Made by a program: the position numbers and the translations under genes | Part shown: in pieces, positions 1 through 12,193 of the stretch | Layout: each line of letters begins with the position of its first letter | Numbering within the stretch: the stretch's first letter is position 1 | Origin: Volvox africanus | Taxonomy: Eukaryota > Chlorophyta > Chlorophyceae > Chlamydomonadales > Volvocaceae | NCBI GenBank assembly: GCA_030268105.1 | Contig: BSDZ01000016.1 | Span: 627,501 to 691,500, forward strand | Direction: 5' to 3' | DNA length: 64,000 nucleotides | Notes under the pieces: model-generated | Seen by the model: only the letters and a program-made list of their open reading frames with translations | Database searches by the model: none | Told to the model about the DNA's origin: nothing

Positions 1-272
1 GCTCATTACTTACCCATGTCGGCCTCACTGCTGTCATGGTGGCGGCGGCAGCAGCGTTGCTGTTCTCCGCCTCGCCGGCGGCAGCGGCGTCGTACGGGAT
101 TGCGGTGGTGGCGGTGACGTTCATGGTGCCTGGAGCGCTGGTTCGCGCGCACAAGTTTAAGGCGCACATCAGCGGACCCTGGGATGAGGCCGCACCGCAC
201 ATTCCGCGGGAGTTAGTACGGCTGTCGGCCGTACACCCTCTGAAACCACGTCCGGCCCAGCAACAGCAATAG
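1..272 (+). CDS. PIGC: PIG-C / GPI2-like GPI-GlcNAc transferase subunit, C-terminal exon (5' truncated by window)
   Basis: PIG-C is a membrane subunit of the ER complex that transfers GlcNAc from UDP-GlcNAc to phosphatidylinositol, the first step of GPI-anchor synthesis. The frame is open from base 3 with no stop upstream, so this is the 3' exon of a gene entering from the left. The visible part is about 90 residues: an Ala/Val-rich hydrophobic segment (about bases 36-160, probably the last one or two membrane helices), then KFKAHISGPWDEAAPH. The motif K/R-x-x-I-x-GPWDEA is the hallmark end of PIG-C proteins. It closes with a short Gln-rich tail and TAG. The identification rests on this motif and the preceding hydrophobic block; upstream exons are outside the window. 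Confidence 0.8.
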   Translation, partial: SLLTHVGLTAVMVAAAAALLFSASPAAAASYGIAVVAVTFMVPGALVRAHKFKAHISGPWDEAAPHIPRELVRLSAVHPLKPRPAQQQQ

Positions 273-1123
273 CAATAGCAATCAAAGCAATAGCTCATCC
301 CTGACGCGCCTTGCACGGAGCAGTCGCCATGTGGTGACGTCCTCGCAATCGGCACAGCGTTGTGCATTTACCGTAGCAGCATTAACAGTAGCAGTAGCAG
401 CAGAACGGATTGCTGGGGATGACACAGCTGGTGGTAGTAGCAGAAACAGTAGCAAATATAGGCTGTAGTGGCAACTGTTAACGGTACCATGTTCAGCCGT
501 CCGAAGGAGCGCAGACACATCAACAGAGTTGTAGCTGCTGCTGTAGCTGTGCAACCCTCGCAATTAACGTGTGCCTTTTCACACATCGATCAACTCGCTA
601 GCGGTGAGGGGAAGGGGGCAGGAGGAGGGAGTACGGCTTGGGTGGACACCGCTAGGACCGTTTGTCTGTATGTGTGTGTATTGTGTGGGGAGGGGGTGCC
701 TATTGAAAGGCGGAGGGCGCGACAGGAAATATTAGATGGGATGAGTCTGCGATGTGCTTTTCTTGCCGTATATCGGGTCGTAAATTCTCTTTCTCTTTAT
801 AATTGTTGTCTCCCTCTCCTCTGCCTGGTCTCGCTCCCTGAGATTACTCCTCCTGCGTGTCCCCGGGATCCCGGGCCCGATACTTCAGTGCGCATATCCC
901 CCTTTTTGTTTGTTTCGGCATGTCCCTCTCTTTCCTTCTTGCCCCGGATCGTTTGAACTCCCTTAATACTCCGCACGCTAATTGTTTTTTCCAGGTCGCT
1001 GCGAAGGATGCTAAGTCCTCGGCACCGAAGACACGGCCAAGGGCGAGAGTCGCGCGAGAGACACGTGTTGGGGGTTGCAGCCACTCGGTGAGAGCTGCTT
1101 CACGTACCCTTTCCACATAAACC

Positions 1124-1128
1124 TGTAA
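1124..1128 (+). terminator. Candidate TGTAA polyadenylation signal for the PIG-C gene
   Basis: This is the first TGTAA downstream of the stop at 270-272. TGTAA is the usual poly(A) signal in Chlamydomonas/Volvox nuclear genes. It implies a 3'UTR of about 870 bp (273-1140) containing GTAGCAG-type triplet repeats near 380-460. Placement is inference. Confidence 0.5.
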
Positions 1129-1140
1129 ATGACAGCGTAT

Positions 1141-4100
1141 AATCATCGATGCCTCACTCGCTCGTTATGACCCCCCGGCGATGGAAGCTGACCTGGGACC
1201 TTGGACTGAGGGATCAGCGGGGTGAGGGTGAGGTCGGTTTCCATAATAAGAGTCCGGTTCTTTTGATCGCGCGTTGGTGTCCGTAACTGAAGTTATGGTT
1301 TATTGCATCGACGGCTGGCCATTCTAGCAATACGGGAGCTGGCATCAAGCATACGGAATGGGATGTACAATGCGTTCCTATGTCATGGTTGGTGAGCGGA
1401 CGTGGATGGCATCGTATTCGTCAGTCAGGTTCGTTCGAGGTGCGAGAACTATATACCCGATGGTTGCAGTGGGGCTGCATCCTTTTTCAGGAGCACGGAC
1501 AAAACTGAACGAGAACTGAACCACATAATGGATCACACACATATTACATGGTGCAGAGAGTAAAGCGTCGGCGTTGCAGGTTGCAGAGAATAAAAAGCTG
1601 CAGAGGTAAACGAGCAGCAGGTAACGAGCAGCAGGCTTCATTTCAGAGAGCGCAACATTTCGTACGCTTAAGTGCTACGGAAAGAGGCCTTGGAGCCCTG
1701 GTGCATCCGAGACAAACGGAGGATGGCATGAAAACGAGGGACGGACAACACTACATGATGCTTCATCTTGAAGAGGAGAGCTGTGGAATACTACGTAAGA
1801 AATTATACAAGCACGTCTTGCACTATGCTTTGCGTTTCTTAGGGTTTGCTTCTAATCGGCGTGGACCTATTGTCACCTCTTGAAATGTTATTTGTTCTTC
1901 TTTTACGCGACGAAGCTACTCTTTGACAACTTGAGCCGGATGCGATGTCCTAATAGAAAGAGGAGGAATAATCAAGATAGAATTTGAAAAAGGTTGGACA
2001 GGACGAAGGAATGAGACTCAGGCATGCTTGGGGTTACAGGCTTTGTGGAGCTGGTCGCTATACATAACCCATCCCTCAGTTGTTTGGCGCCTGTGGTATC
2101 GATGTCGGATGGGGTGGGGTGGGTTGGGGTGGGGTGGGGTGGGGTGTAGCGAAGAAATTAAACAAGGTGCCTATGGGCAGGTAGGGACAGAGAAGCTGTA
2201 CGAATGGTCTGCTGCAGCCAGCTGCAGTGTTATGACGAAGTAGCAGGCCCTGTCCAGCCTGTGGCACATAAGGGCGGGAATTGATGTGAGGGCCTTCTTT
2301 TAGGCATTAAATTTAACGTTTGCTTTTTCTGGCCGTTTCGCACGCGCTCTTCCTTTCTCCCGCGACACACATTTTCGCGAAGAGGTTCGTAATCTCCGGT
2401 ATCTCTTTTTTGATGGGGCTGTAAGGCCAGTATGCTTTCTTGGGGTTTGCCTAGGAAATCTGTTGAAGAAGTTGCTGTGGTCTGAAGTAGTAATTAATTG
2501 CATGGTAAGTTTTCATCTATGATTTCATGAGGACCCTTACGAAAGCTTTGTATGCCCTTTGCCTTGCGGCAGGTTACAGCTTGGACCATCAATGCGACAA
2601 GGCCGGCGCAGCTGCATCTGCAACGATTTGAAGCTAGACATTTGTTAAATAAAGGTGAATCCAGGCCGGTATTTCAAATTCTATTTCAGCTTGGTAATGC
2701 TATTGTCATCGGTGTCGGTATAGGCCACGCAGTTATAAATCTAATGCAAATGATTATATATCCTACTTAGACTTTCGCTTTCCAGGAGGTCGCAGGTATA
2801 GTAAGCGCCATGCCAGAATTCCACCAAGAGACCGGGAACCTATTGCAATAGTGCCATGCATGTGACTTTTCGATATAATATACACATGATTTCGTTCACA
2901 AAAAAACAAAAACTTGACGAAACCCTTGTGGTGACAGGTATTCGACCCGCTCAGTGACAAGCCGAGGCCACCTCGGCCTTGCTTCCTTCGAGCAACTTTT
3001 AAAACAAATCCCTATAGAATAAATCATTGTGGGAAAGTAAAGGAACGAGGAGTTGTGCTTGCGTCCTGTCACCTCGTGTTGTGCCCCCTGATCCAGGCAT
3101 CAGGAATAAATAAATTATTAACATCAAAGCCAGCAACGTGGAACAAGCTAATAGCAAGCCTATCGGATTGGCTGTTTATTAGTGTGATGTCACGGTGGGC
3201 TTATCGTCACTAAGAAATAACGGTTGCCGCAACTGAAATACGTCTGATATCTAACCTTTCTTTGCATTTAGCATCAAGACCACAAGTTTATATATTGCTT
3301 GAAGATTTCTTTTCTGTTGAGTTATTGCGGTCCTTTGCGCTTCCTAGCTCGTTCAGGCCTTACGAGCAGGTGAAGCTTGCAACACCCATGACATCATATG
3401 TGCATATCTAAAATCCTTATTCGTATGTATGAGTAATCGGATGCAACATTATAAAGTTGTTTGGCTATTCGCAGGCATGTTTATGCCCGCCATTTTCAGA
3501 TGTGCAGTTAATACCTGTCGCACGGGGTCCTAATAAGATACATGTGAAATCCCAAGTTCGTTGGTCTATTTTGCTTAAAAATGATAACGAGTGCGCATGT
3601 GCAAAATAGTTCGTATGATTTCTGCACATCTGCTCCATGACTTCCGTGAGCCCGTCACTGTGGATAAATTACAGTATATATGCAATACAAAGCGAACATT
3701 ATTCATATTAGGATTTATCCGATCATCTTTAAAGCTGCGATGTTATCATCCAGTCACACAATTGTGCTCACCGAACGGTGATTAGCTCATATCAGGCTCG
3801 AAAAAATTAAAATTTTAATTATTTTTCCTAAATTACAGTTGGAGGGACCCATAGCCTTGTAATTTGCACTCCAACAAAGATAAGGCAAGTGTCATACATA
3901 CGTATGATATATGATACAACTGACCATAGTAATTGTTTCTTCGGCATAAATATACAAGGGATCTGGATCATTACTGCTTTAATAGCGTGTTTCTTGTCTC
4001 GCCGATGAGGTTTGTCATGTGACCCTTGTTCCACCCTCCAACCCCCCATGGTACCCGATTGGGTCTGACGTGTACCTTTACGCTTCTGGGAGGTTTACTG

Positions 4101-4537
4101 ACATATTGGGCAAAATATTCCCAGCCGTGCGGATCAGGCGAACGACATTACGTCAATTGGTTTTATGACCAGTGACACGACATGTGCTATATGTTATGGA
4201 TATCAGGCTACAACAAGTTGATGTCTTAAAATTCAATTCTGATAATTGACTGTAGAGGTTGGACCAGTCGCAGGCCTTCGGGATGCGTAGGCCAGCAGTC
4301 CTGACACGTTCGTGGTTCGCCATTGCGTCTGTCATACAGGTTTCCAAACGCGGGCTCTGCCAAGTCGCTTGATCGAGCGGGCAGCGACGTCAGCCCGCTT
4401 GCTTCGCGGTCCTTGGGAAAGCCAACGACGCCGAGCCCAGCTGTTCATTTAAATTCGCCGGATAGGGCACAAGCGACGAGTGGACAGTGCGAACATCACA
4501 CATCTGTTTGGTGCATGCACAAGGCTTTGGGGCACAA
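1141..4537. other. Intergenic stretch without a recognisable gene
   Basis: The short ORFs here (all under about 110 codons) have no recognisable motifs and mixed composition. The stretch from about 2.3 to 4.2 kb is AT-richer than the flanking gene regions. It holds a short G-rich repeat at 2110-2146 and the promoter region of the gene starting at 4538. No RNA gene or mobile element was recognised. Confidence 0.5.
2110..2146 (+). repeat. GGGGT-type short tandem repeat
   Basis: Seven imperfect units of GGGGT/GGGTT in a row. The run of G4 blocks could form a G-quadruplex on the + strand. There is no sign that it is a telomere; the plant/algal unit would be TTTAGGG or TTTTAGGG. Confidence 0.7.
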
Positions 4538-6697
4538 ATGGCCACAGCAGCCGCGCGTCTACCAACCCTGTTGTCGCTTCTGTTGTCGCTTTTTTTGTTT
4601 TCGATGAGCAGCTCCGGTAAATCTGAAGACTGGGCCGCCACTGCAGTATCCTACGATATGCCCTCAGTGACACACATGGAGAACCTGGTCCAGGCCGCAG
4701 ACATGGGGACATCAATTGCAGCAGATGCAGCGGCGGCGGGGCAGGATGAAGCGGCACATCGAAGGCGTCAGCTTTTGGAAAGCGCATGCTCCACAACAGA
4801 TGACTCAGCGGCGGCTGTAAGTTGCGTGCCAACGGCCGGATGGGCTTACGCATATGCATATGCAACTATTCCCCCGCGTGCATATGCCTGGGTTATGGCG
4901 CTGTAGAACAACAATATCGACACGATACCGGATAATTATTAAGGAAGTGAACCCTTGCGTTATTGAGCGAATGTCTTGTACATACATCCTGGCCACTATT
5001 TTGATGAGAGAGTTTTGATATACATGAACGGGATCCTTCTCCTCTTTGCTCTCCTCCAAGCAAGCGTGGGTCGCAGCAAGCGTGGCGTAATACGAGGTTC
5101 TGTTGTCTCATGCGCTAAGAAAGAGCTCGCGGCAGGTTAACGTCAGGATTAGACACCCTAATTATTCTCATTATGATCCTACAGGGTCAGCCTTCAGTGA
5201 GCGAGCAGTGCGGTAAAATGGGTTTATGGGTGCTAGTAGCTGCTGGCACAGATGGCTGGGTGCTAGCAGCTATTTGGTACAGACGGCGTTGCCCGCAAAA
5301 GACCCAGCCACTTATGAAAATAATATAATAATAAATAATAATGTATGTTCGCATGGAACATGGTCCCTATCTATCCAACTTTCCCATTCAGTTTCTTCCA
5401 TCCCTGCTGCCCCAACCCAGGTTCTCGCCTGTACGAACGCCGTACGCGTCAACCCTGATATCATGGCAGCCGTCGTCCCTATAAGCTGCGCAAGCGCGGC
5501 TACCTTAGTAGGTGTTGTTTGTGTTATCAGGCGTACAAATGCCCCATTGCTAAACTTTCTTAGGTGCATAGCAGGACGGCTAGCTCATAGCTGCTGATAC
5601 TATCATATCATAGACCTTTCCACAACATCTGTTACTATCACTGCATTTCTAAAAGTTCGAAGAAAGACTTCTTAGATTTGGACTTTGTTAGGAACGGTCA
5701 TCATTTTTAGTTAAGCTTTTATGTTAAGCTCTGAGATGGCGGTGTATCCGAATCTTTGTACGACATACATTGTACTACCTCAGTGCCTATGGAAGTGTAG
5801 ATCAATAGATTGATTCCTTCGCTAATTCAACTTCGTTGCATTGACTGTTGTGCTGTGACCCGCGCAACATCATGTGTACGACAGGCAGCGCTCCGGAACC
5901 CGCCGAGGCTGCCGCTTACATCAAGCAAGGCACTGAACAATGTGTCTGTGACCCATAATAACAAGATGATTGCTGCCAAAAAGTTATCTTACCAGTAAGG
6001 TCCTTCCGGGGCTACTGTGCTTCATTGCATCAGTCTGTCTCTATCTGTCTGTCTGCCTGTCTGTCTGTTTATGTCTGCCTGTCTGTCTGTCTGTCTGTCT
6101 GTTTGTATTGTGGTTTGGGCTGAAGTCGGTACCACAACCTTGGTCAGAAGCTCAGAACCTCCTGGGTGTTTGGGAACCCAGGCAGTGTCCCTCGCCGCCG
6201 AGTTCGGCATCCAACATTCGGACTCCGTCTCCCTCAAGCGCTCTCTCAAGTGCTCTCTCGCTCTCTCGGTATTGCTCACGGCCGCACAGGTTACCTGGAG
6301 AACTGAATATGGGTCAGCTAGCCCAAGCGGCTGGTTACAACTGGTACAGTCTCTCCATGAACATCGCGTTGGGCCCCAAGAGCGCACGTGACCTTGTGGC
6401 ACTGTTGTTTTGGTGAGGACGATACATCCCTGGGGTTACATGCAAAGTCGTTCATCCAAGGAAGCTCAGCTGCATACATTATTGTCATCTATGCAGACAC
6501 ACACACACACACACGTAAATATATACATATGAATGGGATGTTACACCGTGGGCGACTTGCCCACGGTGTCACCCTGCAAGGACCAGCACCGGGGCCCTGG
6601 TCAACCAAGCCGAACCACAGCACAGGAGGGGGCATGCGGCTCCGTCTGTCTTCATACATGTAGATAGGGTTTTATATGGGCTCTATAGGGTAATAGT

Positions 6698-6774
<77 letters not shown>

Positions 6775-9700
6775 CAATAGATCAATAGATCAATAGATCA
6801 ATAGATCAATAGATCAATAGATCAATAGATCAATAGATCAATAGATCAATAGATAAGTAGATCAATAGATCAATAGATAAATAGATCAATAGATAAATAG
6901 ATAGATAAATAGATAGATAAATAGATAGATAAATAGATAGATAAATAGATAGATAAATAGATAGATAAATAGATAAATAGATAAATACATAGATAGATAA
7001 ATAGATAGAGAGATAGATAAATAGATAAATACATAGATAAATAAGGAAAGATTAGGTCTTCCCCGACCCAAAGTTCCGCTGTATTGGGGGAAAAAGGTTT
7101 GAGTAATTTATTTTTTAGTTCACCAACATTTGATATATTACCGCTTTCTCCTTCATTCCTTCTGGTAGATGCATAATTTCTTTCCTCTATAACTCTAGAT
7201 TATCCCCACATGCTTCGTACTAGGGTTAAGTTTATATCAGGAGATGGATGATGTTAGGGTTTTAGGAATTGGCACACACATTGACTGGTTCCATTCACTT
7301 TAAGGCATTTTGGATTTCACCTGGTAAAATCAACGAACCTTTATTACTAATAATGACTTGCTTACAAAAACAATAACAGCTATCTTTCATTACACTGATA
7401 GATAGATATGAAGAGAGGGAAAGAGAGGGAGGGAGCCACCAGCCTATCGAGCCGTTGAATTCCCGACTCTTACAAGATGCCTCTCCCTCTGTCCCGTGTA
7501 CGGCGTCATAACCTCACACAGTAATCCAGCGAACCGGGATTTGCTGTTTAGCTGCACGGTCATGGACATCGGTGTTGCGTCGGGCGAGGGCTTCTTCACT
7601 CAGGTAAACAAGCCCTGGCATGCTAGGAACTCTCGTCAGCCGAATGGGGTGAATTACACAAAAGAGGGCCGTGGCATCCGAATTGCAAAATCTTCCGGAT
7701 TCCAAGGATTGCAGCACGACCCCTGATCGATGAGGAACGGAACGCGCACGTTATTGGCGATTGGTTGGAATGTGCCTTGGAATGCGGAGACGGGAGAAAG
7801 TGATGCGGGATTACAGCCAGGGATTATTTTACATGGTACGCCAAACGATAGAGCATCTGCTGCTTGTGACCCGTGAAGCGAAGGGTGCGTTTAGTGAGGT
7901 GAGATTGGCGACGGAAATACTAACCGCATGATTGCATGCAGACAGCACTAGCGGATTTGTCACCATGTGGACCGCTGCTGCTCAGTACTTGAACACGTTT
8001 TCTCCGAATGCAGGTGTACGGATGTAACAACAGGTTCCTGTGCAATGGGTGCGGAACCCCGTTCCCGACGACAATCAATACATCCCCGTCGCCGCGTCCC
8101 CTGAGTCCTCCATCGCAACTTTCATTGCCAAGTTCTCCAGTACTTGCATCATCGCCATCACCACCTCCACCACCATCACCATCACCACCGCCACCATCAC
8201 CACCGCCACGGAGACCCCCGCCACCTTTATCGCGGCCACCATCCCCGGCTCCTCCAAGACCCTCACCGCCACCACCTCCAAAACCGTCTCCTGCGCTCAT
8301 AAATCCCCCGCAGCGCTCCCCACCTCTTAGCCTGCTAAAACCCCCGCCACCGCAGCGTTCGCCGCCCGTAACAAAGCCCTCACCTGCACGTCCCTTGCCA
8401 TCACCCTCGCTATCCTCACCCAAGCCTCCGCAACGCTTACCTCCTCTGTCGCCCAAGCCACCACGCGCACCATCCCCTCCACCTCCACAAAAGTACAGTT
8501 GCTCCTCAACGGACGCATCCGCTGCCGCGGTGAGATGGGTCGGGATCAACTCCATCACAAACCATCATTTCAGAAATGATTGGGATGATACCTTGACGGT
8601 ACCTTGACTGCCATTTTTATTATGTGTATTAGAATGTTTGAATTCCATGCGCGGAATTCAGTTGTATTGTGTGTGTTGTGTGTGGGATAGGGGGGTACAC
8701 TTCACCCGTGGCCACTAACCTGGCAGTCCCTACCTTCCCCAGTGTTTCGGGGCACCCTCATCCAGTTTCCCATGCCGACTTCTCCGAATTCAGTGCTCTT
8801 CCCAGGTTCAGCACCCACCACCGGCATCCAGCGGAATCAGCGGAATCAGTTGTGTCTGGCTGGTGCTGCACAAATAGGGAGATAGCGGTGTAAGCGTATT
8901 CGCTGTCGTTGGTGTTTATATACAGGGTGGGATGGTAAATTATCACCAAGTACCAACGGCTAACCACTAACCACTAACCTGATGCAAAGGGCAGAGCCCT
9001 GCTTCCTCACTGCTGCAGGAGGGACGCCCTCATCGATTGTTGATTGAGATATCTATCAATGTTTGAAGAATGTATATATATATATATATGTATATATACA
9101 TTCTTATATACATATATATACATTCTTATATACATATATATACATTCTTATTTTTATCGTTTTTACCTTATCGCCCACGCATATGGTAAAGTTATGTCTC
9201 CGCTGAATGAAAAGTCGGAAATGAGAAATAAAAATTGACTTTATCCTCGTAGATCATGGAATGCGTCAACGCCGTACGGCTGAACCCGGCCCTCATGTCC
9301 GACATGCCGTGCTATGCCTCTGTTGTGGTGAGCACTGTGTGGGGGCAGGAGCGCCAAAGATAAAATTACGAGTTGTTGTTGTTGTTGTTGTTGTTTGTGT
9401 CACAAGATGGTGGTAGTGGGGATGGCGGTGGTAGTGAGGTGGTATATCTTATTCACCAGATAGATAGATGGAGGCCCACTAACCACTAACCGCCAACCAC
9501 TACCCTATTGTGCTAGAGGGTCACCCTCATCCAATCAACCCAATTGACATTAACATGTTGGCCGGTTATTCCATATCAGCTTGATTATTATTACATCTAA
9601 AATCTTTTCCAGTTGTATTGAATTCGTGAGGGAGATAGAAGGAAGACGGAGACGGGAGTCGGGGGATGGGGGATGGGGGACGGGGAGAGACAGGTTGGGG

Positions 9701-12193
9701 ATGGATGGGGGTTGGGGGATCTGGGATTTCAGCACCTAAAGATGATCAATCAGCAGCGAAGCAAGCAAGGATCGACATGCCTCATGTCGGTCGATGTTTG
9801 ACGGCCGTCATTCCAGATGAGCTCAAACCCTGAATTGCACAATTACCCCGAACACAACTGTACACAGCGAATTAATCACCGGACGCACACGGGGAACTGC
9901 ATGCAGGCAAATATTACCTCCCCGCCTAGGCGGCCTCTCATGGTTAACTCCCACCTCAGCGCAGCGGCTGCCTCGCACAACAACCTGATGGTGACGTACA
10001 ACAGCATCAGCTCGGTGTGAGTACTACCACCACTGTGCATGCAACTCGCACCTACCTATCTCATTTTTAACCCCCCTTACGAAATACGGATTACGAAATA
10101 TGGAATATGGAATATGGAATACGGAATAGAGTACATGAACTATAGCTAAGGTGTTTCCTGTCAAATAAAGCTTCCTTACCCACGCTCTCACTCGGTGGTA
10201 TACATCCGACGCCATGGAGCTTATTGTTTGGAATGCCCCAACCAGTAGTCAAAGTGTCCAAGCCCCTACATCAGACTTGGTACATGAGATCGCCACGTAT
10301 TGGGGGAAAGGACCTGGGGGACCTGGTTTCTTAGTTTTTTCGACAGGAAGGCAGAACTGGGGAACGTGCATGCCGGCATGACGCGCTGTTGAACCTCCCC
10401 TGGGTTACAAGGACGACATGATGATGTAACTGAGCCAAGGCTATGGGTGAGACATTCTTGTACCTCAATTCTGGCAGGTTCCCTGGAGAGCCCGGCCTGG
10501 GGGATCGTTTGTTGAACAACAGCTACTCGTTCTCATCAGCCATGGAGCAGTACGCATACGGCGTGAAGAATGCATATGAGTTGATTAGATGGTGGTTCTG
10601 GTAAGTACGTAGCTTATTAATTAACACTATTTACCATACTATCATTACACTCTTTGCCGAATAATGTCTTACATTTGCAAACTTTCCGAAACCGACTTGT
10701 GGCAACGTGGCGGTTTCGTCGGCTTCACAGTGGCCATGTCGGGACGGGGACGGTTGCCGTACAAACTAGGTGACTACAAACTAGCTACATACGAGCGACG
10801 GCACCTGATACTGGGCACAGTGTCATCTTCCTTTTGCTTCATAGTGTACCTTTAGAATATGAATGTCGCATAACACGTATGCAGTCATTGGTATCAGTTA
10901 TCGATCGCTTCATTCAGTCCATGTTGCTCTGAAGCCTTTTCCACACTCACGGGTGGGTCAGCCCCCACCCACATCGGTGTCGATGTCGATTCTTTGATCA
11001 CTTACAATCACAATATTAAAAGAATGGCACCTCGTACAACATTCGGCAGCTCCACAGGAAACCGGGGCGTCATCTTTTCCTGTCAGCTGACGGAGATTGG
11101 GGCTGCGTCCGCCGGAGGCTATGCCACCCAGGTTCGGACTTTAAAGCCAAAAAGGTTTAAACACGGTCATATTGTACGGACAAGTTGTACGATCAAGGTC
11201 TTTGGTTATAAGGGGTTTGATATAAGGGTTTTTAACTGACCGTCTGGATTGCACAGTTAACGTTTATGTGCATAATCAATTTCAACTTACGATTAGATTT
11301 GTGACACACTGATATCGAGCAGCTGAGTATATGGCCAGGATCAGTGATTTCCCCGGGGTTGAACACCTACCACCGGCATCCAGTAGAATCTGACGGATCA
11401 ACGAACGGCATCCTCAACTCCACTCCTATTCTGCTCACAAGTCATTAAAACGGGACTTGTGAGCAGTACATATATATGTGTATGTGTATATTTATGTATA
11501 TATATATGTATATATATATATGCATATATACGAAACTTGACGCGATCCTCCCCCGTCTGCTCTTGCACACAGACGTACGGGTGTCCTGGAGGTATATGCA
11601 ACAGCTGCGCTCCACAGCCACCGCCGGCGCAGCCGTCGCCCTCTCAACGGCCCCCACCTGTGCGGCCATCGCCGCCGCCCCCGTCGCCCTCACCCCCGCC
11701 ACTCCCCCCGCCCCCGTCGCCCTCACCCACGCCACCCCCCCCGCCCCCGTCGCCCTCACCACCGCCCCCGTCGCCCTCATTACCGCCACCACACCTGCCG
11801 CCATCATCACCTCCATCCCCGTCGTCCTCGCCACCTCCGTTGTCACCACCCATACCTAAAACCCCGTCCAGCCCGCGATCCTCACCCCGAAGTCCTCCAG
11901 ATACGCAGCTGCCACCGTCACAATCACCACCACCACTGTCATCACCGTCAAAACAGCCACCATCATATCCGGTACTTCCGACACCGTCAGTGCCACTGCA
12001 GTCGGGCCCCCAATCGCCATCGCCATCTGCACCACCATTGTCGCCATCTTCGGCGACGCCCCAACCACCCGTTTCTCCACCGGTGGTTCGCAACCCTCCT
12101 CCACCACGCCCACCCCCGAGGACGCCTCCAGCACCACGGTCCCCTGCACCGCGGTTCCCGCCCAGCCCGCGAGCCCCACCCGTGCTGCCGTAA
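4538..12193 (+). CDS. Secreted two-module cysteine-containing protein with two proline-rich (hydroxyproline-type) linkers
   Basis: Exons inferred: 4538-4816, 5421-5507, 5801-5994, 6290-6412, about 7400-7603 (5' edge unresolved), 8014-8529, 9253-9327, 9817-10016, 10478-10600, 10918-11131, 11573-12193. ATG 4538 is chosen because a hydrophobic signal peptide follows at once (LLSLLLSLFLF). Later come an RRRQLL site and a CSTTDDSAAA boundary. The protein then reads as two homologous modules: CxNAVRxNP exon, Cys/PPR exon, a 123-bp LPGE/FPGE exon, a FSCxxxxIGxAS exon, and an exon starting YGC...CNxC that runs into (SP)n/(PPSP)n. Both copies have the same exon order and phases. The Pro-rich parts suggest an extracellular-matrix hydroxyproline-rich glycoprotein. 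I do not recognise the folded module; it does not match the pherophorin (DUF3707) pattern as I know it. The secreted location is inferred from the leader and linkers. Confidence 0.7.
6033..6104 (+). repeat. (CTGT)n microsatellite
   Basis: About 18 imperfect CTGT units in an intron of the two-module secreted protein gene, about 190 bp upstream of the exon at 6290. Confidence 0.85.
6697..7044 (+). repeat. Compound GATA-type microsatellite with three variant units
   Basis: About 348 bp of tandem repeat inside an intron. It begins as pure (TAGA)n, changes to an 8-bp (TCAATAGA)n block at about 6773, and then to (TAAATAGATAGA)n. The ordered change of unit type suggests point mutation followed by expansion of each variant. 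The ORFs across it are repeat translations, not genes. Confidence 0.9.
9071..9156. repeat. TATA/ATAC-rich tandem repeat
   Basis: Intronic run of (TA)n followed by about three units of an ATATACATTCTT-like 22-bp motif, upstream of the exon at 9253. No function is visible. Confidence 0.7.

Noticed and set aside
468..956. 162-codon + strand ORF after the PIG-C stop
   Set aside because: It lies in the presumed 3'UTR, has no motif, and its composition follows local low-complexity sequence.
2763..2960. Short ORFs in the AT-rich 2.3-4.2 kb region suspected as a further bacterial or organellar insert
   Set aside because: None shows a recognisable transposase or organellar gene motif, so the AT-richness alone was not taken as evidence.
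7920..8558. 212-codon Gly-rich minus-strand ORF
   Set aside because: Antisense shadow of the (PPSP)n linker exon at 8014-8529, whose splice sites and phase fit the + strand gene. The same applies to the minus ORF at 11644-12315.
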